A DNA stretch of 64,000 nucleotides, from NCBI RefSeq assembly GCF_007747795.1, contig NZ_CP036275.1, positions 5,634,001-5,698,000 on the forward strand, in the 5' to 3' direction. The notes beneath the pieces were generated by a model. It searched no databases. It was not told the DNA's origin and saw only the letters and a list, made by a program, of their open reading frames with translations. Source of the stretch: Maioricimonas rarisocia (lineage in GTDB: Bacteria; Planctomycetota; Planctomycetia; Planctomycetales; Planctomycetaceae). The translations under genes were made by a program, and so were the position numbers. Each line of letters starts with the position of its first letter. The stretch's first letter is position 1. Positions 57,921-64,000 of the stretch are shown in pieces.

Positions 57921-58376
57921 ATGCACACGCTCCTCCCCTCCTGTCGCCCCACAACGACTCTGCCCCGTCGCGGTGCCGCGTTGATAATTGCGGTCATCTG
58001 CCTGTTGTTCGCCGGAGCCCTCAGCCTGTCGGTCGTCCGTCTCGTCGTCACACAGCAGCGGCAACTCGAGCGGGAAGAGTGGGCCACGCAGGCAGCACTC
58101 CTCGCCGAGGGCGGAATTGCCCGCGCCATCCAGCAGCTCAACAACAGCGACGCGTACGAAGGCGAAACCTGGCAGCCGGAAGTTCCCGGCGAAGGCGCCC
58201 AACCCGCCCGCGTCGAGCTGTCGGTTGAGCATCTCGACCTCGAACCGCTGGGGCCACGCATCCGCATTGAAGCCGTCGCCGACTATCCGGACGCGGCCAA
58301 TCACAGGGCCCGTGTTCGCCGGTCCGTTGTCATTCCAGTCACCGACGGCACCGACGCGCTGTCGACATCACTGTAG
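57921..58376 (+). CDS. Minor pseudopilin-like protein (PilX/GspK-like)
   Basis: The 151-residue product has a basic leader then RRG/AALIIAVICLLFAGALSLS, a prepilin-like hydrophobic helix without the conserved Glu at +5, as in GspK/PilX-type tip proteins. A ribosome-binding site GGCGGAG precedes ATG at 57921. It starts just after the previous stop, so the three minor-pseudopilin genes form one operon. Confidence 0.68.
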   Translation: MHTLLPSCRPTTTLPRRGAALIIAVICLLFAGALSLSVVRLVVTQQRQLEREEWATQAALLAEGGIARAIQQLNNSDAYEGETWQPEVPGEGAQPARVELSVEHLDLEPLGPRIRIEAVADYPDAANHRARVRRSVVIPVTDGTDALSTSL

Positions 58377-58387
58377 ATGAGGCCAAT

Positions 58388-59359
58388 ATGTCTCAGACGT
58401 TCCGACCACTTCGTCGCCGCGGATTCACCCTGATCGAACTGCTCGTGGTGATCGCGATCATTGCCGTGCTGATCGCGCTGCTCCTGCCGGCCGTCCAGCA
58501 GGCCCGCGAGGCTGCCCGCCGCACTCAGTGCAAGAACAACATCATGCAGCTGGGGCTGGCCCTGCATAACTACCACATGGCCCACGAGACGCTGCCGCCG
58601 GGGTGCGTCAACAGCACCGGACCGGTCGAGGAGAAACCGGTCGGGTACCACGTCGGCTGGATCGTGCAGATCCTTCCCTACATCGGGGAGCGCGTGGCCT
58701 GGAACCACTTCACCTTCGATGGGGGAGTCTACACCAAAGAGAACGTCGAAGTCCGGCAGCACACGATCCCCATGCTGATGTGTCCTTCCAACCCGATGCG
58801 TTCCGAAGGCCAGAGCCATTACGCCGCCTGTCATCACGACGTCGACGAACCGATCGACAACGACAACAACGGAGTGATGTTCCTCAATAGCCGCATCCGG
58901 TTCCGGGACATCAGTGACGGTCGGGCCTACACGATCCTGGTCGGCGAAGCGCTGATCTCGGCTCGACCGCTCGGCTGGGCCTCCGGCACCTGGAGCACGC
59001 TCCGCAATACCGGCCCGGCGATCAACGCCGTCACCACCCAGGACCTCAATGCCGTCCCGCTCGACGAATTTACGACCGACCTCTACTACGATGAAGATTA
59101 CTCCGTTCCCGAAGGTCTCGGTGACGCACAGGAAGACGAAGCGGGTCCGCCGGCGGCCGAAGTCTTCGACGAGATCGATCCCCGCATCGCCGAGCTCGAG
59201 CAGAAGCATGACCTGCACGGCTTCTCATGTTCCCACGACGGCGGCGTGCACGTCTGCCTGGCTGACGGGGCTGTCCGCTTCCTCAATCAGCGGATGAACA
59301 CCGAGACCTACCGCCAGCTCGGGCACCGCTCGGACGGGGAGCTCGTCGGCGACTTCTGA
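58388..59359 (+). CDS. DUF1559 family pseudopilin-type protein
   Basis: The 323-residue protein is a DUF1559 member, a family hugely expanded in planctomycetes. The type IV pilin-like start is RRRG/FTLIELLVVIAIIAVL with a perfect motif, and DUF1559 begins with QQAREAARRTQCKNN. The C-terminal H-x9-DG motif is present (H, then DGGVHVCLA, then DG). It stands 11 bases after the PilX-like gene and is probably the major pseudopilin or a substrate of the module encoded upstream. Confidence 0.93.
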   Translation: MSQTFRPLRRRGFTLIELLVVIAIIAVLIALLLPAVQQAREAARRTQCKNNIMQLGLALHNYHMAHETLPPGCVNSTGPVEEKPVGYHVGWIVQILPYIGERVAWNHFTFDGGVYTKENVEVRQHTIPMLMCPSNPMRSEGQSHYAACHHDVDEPIDNDNNGVMFLNSRIRFRDISDGRAYTILVGEALISARPLGWASGTWSTLRNTGPAINAVTTQDLNAVPLDEFTTDLYYDEDYSVPEGLGDAQEDEAGPPAAEVFDEIDPRIAELEQKHDLHGFSCSHDGGVHVCLADGAVRFLNQRMNTETYRQLGHRSDGELVGDF

Positions 59360-59447
59360 ACCGCTCGCGGCAGCCGGCAACGTCTCTTCTCGGAATCGTG
59401 GGAAGCCCGCTACACTCCGGTTTTCCACGTGTCCAGGAGAGTCGTCG

Positions 59448-60311
59448 ATGCAGGTGATCATCACCGCGGTCGGGCCCGACCATCGCGGACTGGCCGACCC
59501 GATTGTCCACTACGTCGCCACCGCCGGGGCGAACATCTACGAAATCCAGATGTACGACCACGACTCGGAGCGGCTGTTCGCCATGCTGGTCCGGATCGAG
59601 TGGCCCGACGACGAAGAACCGGTCGCCATTCTCCGCGAGCGAATGACAGAAATCGGCCGCCTCAAAGGACTTTCAGTCCGTGTCTGGGCTCGCAACGAGC
59701 ACAGTCGCCCCCCGCGACTGGCGATCTGCACCACCTACCGCCCCGAACCGGCCCTCGCCATCCTCCGGGACATCCGGGATGGCCGCCTGAAGGCCGACCC
59801 CGCCGTCATGATCGGCAACCGTAACGCCTGCCGCGGCCTGGCCGAGCAGTTCGGAATCGATTTCCACAACGTCGGTGACGATCGGGGCACTCCCGATAAC
59901 CGCCGCATGGCCGAACTTTTCGACGAGTACGACGTCGACTACATCGTTCTGGCCCGATACATGCGGATTCTCCCTCCCCGTATCTGCTGGGAATTCGCGG
60001 GCGGACGCATCATCAACCTGCACCACGGGCTGCTGCCATCCTTCCCCGGTTTCCGTCCTTACCAGGACGCCTACACCCGCCACATGCTCACTTACGGAGC
60101 GACGATCCACTTCATCGTTCCCGAACTGGATGCCGGCGAGCAGATTATCCACCAGAGCACCTTCGATGTTTTCCCCGGTACGCCACTGGAGGAAATCATT
60201 CGGCTGGGCGAGAGTGACCACGAGCCCCGCTGCCTGGCCGAGGGGCTTCGCCGGGTCGTCGACCGCGAGGTGGAACTCCACTTCCACCGGGTCGTCCGCG
60301 TCCAGCGGTAA
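59448..60311 (+). CDS. purU: Formyltetrahydrofolate deformylase
   Basis: PurU releases formate from 10-formyl-tetrahydrofolate, balancing one-carbon units for purine synthesis. The 287-residue protein begins with an ACT domain ([19 protein letters not shown]) and continues into the formyltransferase-like catalytic domain (residues about 90-285), with the key Asn/His and Asp in [13 protein letters not shown] and [10 protein letters not shown]. Start ATG at 59448 with AGGAGAG upstream. Length and motifs are typical. Confidence 0.93.
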   Translation: MQVIITAVGPDHRGLADPIVHYVATAGANIYEIQMYDHDSERLFAMLVRIEWPDDEEPVAILRERMTEIGRLKGLSVRVWARNEHSRPPRLAICTTYRPEPALAILRDIRDGRLKADPAVMIGNRNACRGLAEQFGIDFHNVGDDRGTPDNRRMAELFDEYDVDYIVLARYMRILPPRICWEFAGGRIINLHHGLLPSFPGFRPYQDAYTRHMLTYGATIHFIVPELDAGEQIIHQSTFDVFPGTPLEEIIRLGESDHEPRCLAEGLRRVVDREVELHFHRVVRVQR

Positions 60312-60403
60312 GACTCCGAATTCGCGGCACCGTGGGCGGCGGAGGGTCAGCTCCGTATAATCGGGCTCGACAAACGGAGTTGAGCCCCTTCCCAGCGACC
60401 AAC

Positions 60404-63400
60404 ATGCCCGCTTCCGATATCACCATTCGCGGTGCCCGCGAACACAATCTGCGCGACGTCGACCTCATTCTGCCCCGCAACCAGCTGATCGTCATGACTG
60501 GCGTCAGCGGGTCCGGCAAGAGTTCGCTCGCTTTCGACACCCTCTACGCAGAGGGACAGCGGCGGTACGTCGAGTCCCTCTCGACCTACGCCCGGCAATT
60601 CCTCGGGCAGATGCCCAAGCCGGACGTCGACACCATCACCGGTCTGGCCCCGTCGATTTCGATCCAGCAGAAGGTGACCAGCCGCAATCCGCGGAGCACC
60701 GTCGGCACGATCACCGAGATCTACGACTACCTGCGCGTCCTGTACGCCCGTGTGGGTCAGGGTCACTGCACGAAGTGCGGCGAGCCGATCACCGCCCAGT
60801 CAGTCGACCAGATCCTCGAAAGCATCGACGCCTATCCGGAAGGCACCCGCTTCCAGGTTCTTGCCCCCATCGTCCAGCAACAGAAGGGGGAATTCCGCGA
60901 CCTGTTCGCCGATCTCCGCAAGCGGGGCTACCTGCGGGCCCGTGTCGACGGCGACGTGGTCAACCTGGCCGACGATCTCGGTCTGAAGAAACACTTCAAG
61001 CACACGATCGAAGTCGTCGTCGACCGTCTCGTGGCGGGCAAAGGACACCGCACCCGCCTGGCCGAGGCAATCGAGTCGGCTGTCCGGCTCAGCGGTGGGT
61101 CGCTGATCGTCAGCTTCGCCGATTCCTCCGGAGACGACTCCACCGACATGCCTGCCGAGCGGCTCTACTCCGCCCGCTACGCCTGCGCCAGTTGCGGCCT
61201 CAGTTTCGAGCCTCCGTCTCCCCAGCTGTTCAGCTTCAACAGTCCGCTCGGCATGTGTCAGGACTGCAACGGACTGGGCAGCCGACACGAGTTCCAGGTC
61301 GAACGGCTCGTCGACAACGAAAGCAAGTCGATCACGCAGGGAGCCCTGAACCTGCTCGGCACCTTCCGCAAGATGGGACGGTGGCGCAAGCACATCTACA
61401 AGGGTGCCGCCGCCGCCATCGAGCAGGACTGTAGCCTCCCAAGAGAGTCGTTCCTCAAGACGCCCTGGAACGAGCTTCCGGAGGAAGCAAAAACGCTGTT
61501 CCTGCACGGCATGGGGGATCGGCACATCACATTCACCTGGCGGCACGCCGGCGGGTCCTGGAAGCATGGCGGAACCTGGGACGGCTTTATCCCCGATCTC
61601 CTCGACGAGTACCGCAAGGCGGGCAACCCGATGCGCCGCCGGCAGCTCGAAAAGTACATGGAGATCGTCGACTGCTCCTCCTGTGGCGGCACCCGGCTGA
61701 ATGCCCAGGCCCGCAACGTCCTCATCACCTCACGCAGTCTCACCCCGAAACCACCCGCCACAAACGGCCGCCGCCGAAAGAAGACATCCCCGCAGCACGC
61801 CCGGCTCTCCCTCCCCGAAGTTTGCGCCCTCAGCATTGATGAAGCGGCGACGTTCTTCGAAGACCTCGAGCTCGACGCGACCCGGCAACTGATTGCCGAA
61901 GACGCCATCAAGGAGATCCGCGGACGCATCGGCTTCCTGCTCAAATGCGGACTGGGATACCTCACGCTCGACCGGTCCGCACCGACGCTCTCCGGCGGAG
62001 AGTCACAGCGAATCCGTCTGGCCGGGCAGATCGGCTGCGGGCTCGTCGGCGTCCTGTACATCCTCGACGAGCCGTCGATCGGCCTGCATCCGCGCGACAA
62101 CGACATGCTCCTGCAGAGCCTGCAGGACCTTCGCGATCAGGGGAATACCGTTATCGTCGTCGAGCACGATGACGAGACCATGCGGGCTGCCGACCACATC
62201 GTCGACTTCGGTCCCGGCCCGGGAGTCCGCGGCGGCGAGATCGTCGCCCAGGGCTCTGTCGACGAAATCGAATCGACGGACCGCAGCCTCACCGGTGCGT
62301 ACCTCTCCGGTCAGCGTCGAATCGAAGTCCCCGCTGAGCGCCGCTCCCCCACAAAGAAGCACCTCAAGGTCGTCGGCGCGGCTCACAACAATCTGCGCGA
62401 AGTGGACGTCGAGTTCCCCCTCGGCACGTTCATCTGCGTCACCGGCGTGAGCGGGTCCGGAAAGAGTTCCCTCTGCAACGACATCCTCTGGCAGGTCCTC
62501 AACAAAGACATCAACAAGGGGAACGGCAATCCGGGGGCCCACAAACGGGTCAACGGACTGCAGCATCTCGACAAGGCGATCAACATCGACCAGTCGCCGA
62601 TCGGACGGACGCCCCGCTCCAACCCGGCAACCTACGTCAAACTTCTCGACGAGATCCGCAACCTGTTCGCGAAGCTGCCACAGTCGAAGATGCGCGGCTA
62701 CAAGCCGGGCCGGTTCAGCTTCAACGTCGCCGATGGCCGCTGCGAAGCCTGCGAAGGCCACGGTGCGACGAAGCTCGAGATGGACTTCCTCGCCGACATC
62801 TGGGTCCCCTGCACGGTCTGCGATGGAAACCGGTTCAACCACGAGACGCTCGAAGTCCGCTACAAGGACAAGTCGATCGCCGACATCCTCGATATGGATG
62901 TCCAGGAAGCTCTCGACCACTTCCGCAATCAGCCGAAGATCCTCAAGCTGTTGCAGACGCTGCACGACGTCGGCCTCGATTACCTGAAGCTCGGCCAGCC
63001 CTCCCCCACGCTTTCTGGCGGCGAAGCCCAGCGGATCAAGCTCGCCCGCGAACTCGGCAAGCGGTCCACCGGCAAGACGCTCTACCTGCTCGACGAGCCG
63101 ACGACCGGACTCCACTTCGAGGATGTCCGCAAGCTGCTCGAGGTCCTGCACGGATTTGTCGAGGCGGGCAACACCGTTCTAGTCATCGAGCACAACCTCG
63201 ACGTCGTCAAGACCGCCGACTGGATCATCGACCTGGGGCCGGAAGGAGGTGACGGCGGCGGCACGATCATCGCGACCGGTACGCCCGAAGACATCGCCGC
63301 CTGCAGCGACTCCCACACCGGCCGGGCGCTCAAGCCGGTCCTCGAGCGCGACTCAAAGCCCGCAAAGCCGAAGAAGAAACGAAAGACGAAGGCTGCCGCG

Positions 63401-64000
63401 AAACCGGCCGCCCGCACCAACGGCAACGGCACGACCGAGCTGATCACCATCCGCGGCGCCGCCCAGCACAACCTGCAGTCGATCGACCTCACCGTCCCCC
63501 GCGACCGGATGAGCGTCTTCTGCGGTCCCAGCGGCTCCGGCAAGACGTCGCTGGCGATGGATACGCTCTATGCCGAGGGGCAGCGCCGCTACGTCGAATC
63601 CCTCTCCGCCTACGCCCGGCAGTTCCTCGGGCAGATGCCCAAGCCGAAGCTCGAACATATCAGCGGCCTCTCCCCCGCGATCGCCATCGAGCAGAAGACC
63701 GTCGGCGCGACGCCCCGCTCGACCGTCGGCACCGTCACCGAGATCTACGATTACCTCCGCGTGCTCTTTGCCCGGCTCGGACAGATGTACTGTCCCGACT
63801 GCGGCGTCCCGGTCATCCGTCAGACAACCGACGAAATCGTCGACCGGGTCATGGCCCTGCCGGAAGGCATGCGGCTCTACATCGCCGCCCCCGTCGAGAT
63901 CCCCGTCGGGCAGAGCTACACGAAGCTGTGGGACCGCCTCGGCACGCAGGGGTACCTTCGCGTCCGCATCAACGGCACCACCTACGATCTCGACGATGTC
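60404..64000 (+). CDS. uvrA: Excinuclease ABC subunit A, tandem (double) UvrA, partial
   Basis: UvrA recognises DNA lesions in nucleotide excision repair. The open frame from ATG at 60404 runs 1199 codons to the window edge without a stop. Residues 1 to about 970 form a complete UvrA: Walker [10 protein letters not shown] at about 32 and 681, ABC signatures LSGGESQ at about 529 and LSGGEAQ at about 870, and zinc-finger cysteines. A lysine-rich linker ([19 protein letters not shown]) leads into a second UvrA N-terminal half, with a new Walker [10 protein letters not shown] at about 1041 and the shared [21 protein letters not shown] short basic insertion lies in the first copy near residue 450. 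Confidence 0.93.
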   Translation, partial: MPASDITIRGAREHNLRDVDLILPRNQLIVMTGVSGSGKSSLAFDTLYAEGQRRYVESLSTYARQFLGQMPKPDVDTITGLAPSISIQQKVTSRNPRSTVGTITEIYDYLRVLYARVGQGHCTKCGEPITAQSVDQILESIDAYPEGTRFQVLAPIVQQQKGEFRDLFADLRKRGYLRARVDGDVVNLADDLGLKKHFKHTIEVVVDRLVAGKGHRTRLAEAIESAVRLSGGSLIVSFADSSGDDSTDMPAERLYSARYACASCGLSFEPPSPQLFSFNSPLGMCQDCNGLGSRHEFQVERLVDNESKSITQGALNLLGTFRKMGRWRKHIYKGAAAAIEQDCSLPRESFLKTPWNELPEEAKTLFLHGMGDRHITFTWRHAGGSWKHGGTWDGFIPDLLDEYRKAGNPMRRRQLEKYMEIVDCSSCGGTRLNAQARNVLITSRSLTPKPPATNGRRRKKTSPQHARLSLPEVCALSIDEAATFFEDLELDATRQLIAEDAIKEIRGRIGFLLKCGLGYLTLDRSAPTLSGGESQRIRLAGQIGCGLVGVLYILDEPSIGLHPRDNDMLLQSLQDLRDQGNTVIVVEHDDETMRAADHIVDFGPGPGVRGGEIVAQGSVDEIESTDRSLTGAYLSGQRRIEVPAERRSPTKKHLKVVGAAHNNLREVDVEFPLGTFICVTGVSGSGKSSLCNDILWQVLNKDINKGNGNPGAHKRVNGLQHLDKAINIDQSPIGRTPRSNPATYVKLLDEIRNLFAKLPQSKMRGYKPGRFSFNVADGRCEACEGHGATKLEMDFLADIWVPCTVCDGNRFNHETLEVRYKDKSIADILDMDVQEALDHFRNQPKILKLLQTLHDVGLDYLKLGQPSPTLSGGEAQRIKLARELGKRSTGKTLYLLDEPTTGLHFEDVRKLLEVLHGFVEAGNTVLVIEHNLDVVKTADWIIDLGPEGGDGGGTIIATGTPEDIAACSDSHTGRALKPVLERDSKPAKPKKKRKTKAAAKPAARTNGNGTTELITIRGAAQHNLQSIDLTVPRDRMSVFCGPSGSGKTSLAMDTLYAEGQRRYVESLSAYARQFLGQMPKPKLEHISGLSPAIAIEQKTVGATPRSTVGTVTEIYDYLRVLFARLGQMYCPDCGVPVIRQTTDEIVDRVMALPEGMRLYIAAPVEIPVGQSYTKLWDRLGTQGYLRVRINGTTYDLDDV

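Overview
The window reads as chromosomal DNA from a GC-rich planctomycete (Planctomycetota). The evidence is protein content: a DUF1501 protein, a DUF1549/DUF1553 protein paired with a Rhodopirellula/Verrucomicrobium-type ECF sigma factor, a DUF1559 pseudopilin, a secreted sulfatase, a secreted WD40 protein and BatA-like vWA membrane proteins. The intergenic repeats also look like those of this phylum. I see no rRNA, tRNA, CRISPR array, transposase or phage module. Most of the window is housekeeping DNA on both strands in short operons.

Layout. 1-13 kb: the N-terminus of a membrane protein, a SAM methyltransferase, DUF1501, a small hypothetical gene, a repeat-rich gap (3.3-4.0 kb), purH, a D-2-hydroxyacid dehydrogenase, yidC, a phosphoesterase, mazG, a secreted protein and a secreted esterase-like hydrolase. 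13-24 kb: ada, a Tdi1/DUF1851-like gene interrupted by an in-frame UGA, a DUF488 gene, gatC-gatA-gatB, a solo ABC transmembrane domain, a TauE/SafE transporter and several very small genes, mostly membrane proteins. 24-33 kb: a sulfatase, a secreted WD40-Gfo/Idh fusion, then dnaG, rpoD and a coiled-coil/zinc-ribbon gene, followed by a GNAT gene. 33-43 kb: a four-CBS protein, an ECF sigma gene overlapping an anti-sigma-like/DUF1549/DUF1553 fusion, pgk, a leucyl aminopeptidase, two phosphoesterases and truD.

43-50 kb: two large vWA membrane proteins on the minus strand, then the FAD and [2Fe-2S] subunits of a molybdenum hydroxylase without a catalytic subunit. 50-53 kb: a partial duplication in which the 5' end of a TPR/glycosyltransferase-like membrane protein gene is repeated about 1.1 kb upstream, with its start codon lost and an unrecognised gene between the copies. 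53.5-59.4 kb: a tight cluster of three consecutive GspF-like platform proteins, three minor-pseudopilin-like proteins and a DUF1559 pseudopilin. This looks like a secretion/pseudopilus module whose ATPase and secretin are elsewhere. 59.4-64 kb: purU and a uvrA that runs off the end. After one complete UvrA it continues through a basic linker into a second UvrA.

Most interesting points: the UGA-interrupted Tdi1-like gene, the secreted WD40-Gfo/Idh fusion with a degenerate dinucleotide-binding motif, the partial duplication at 50-51.5 kb, the triple-GspF cluster, the tandem UvrA, and the sigma factor overlapping an anti-sigma/DUF1549/DUF1553 fusion.
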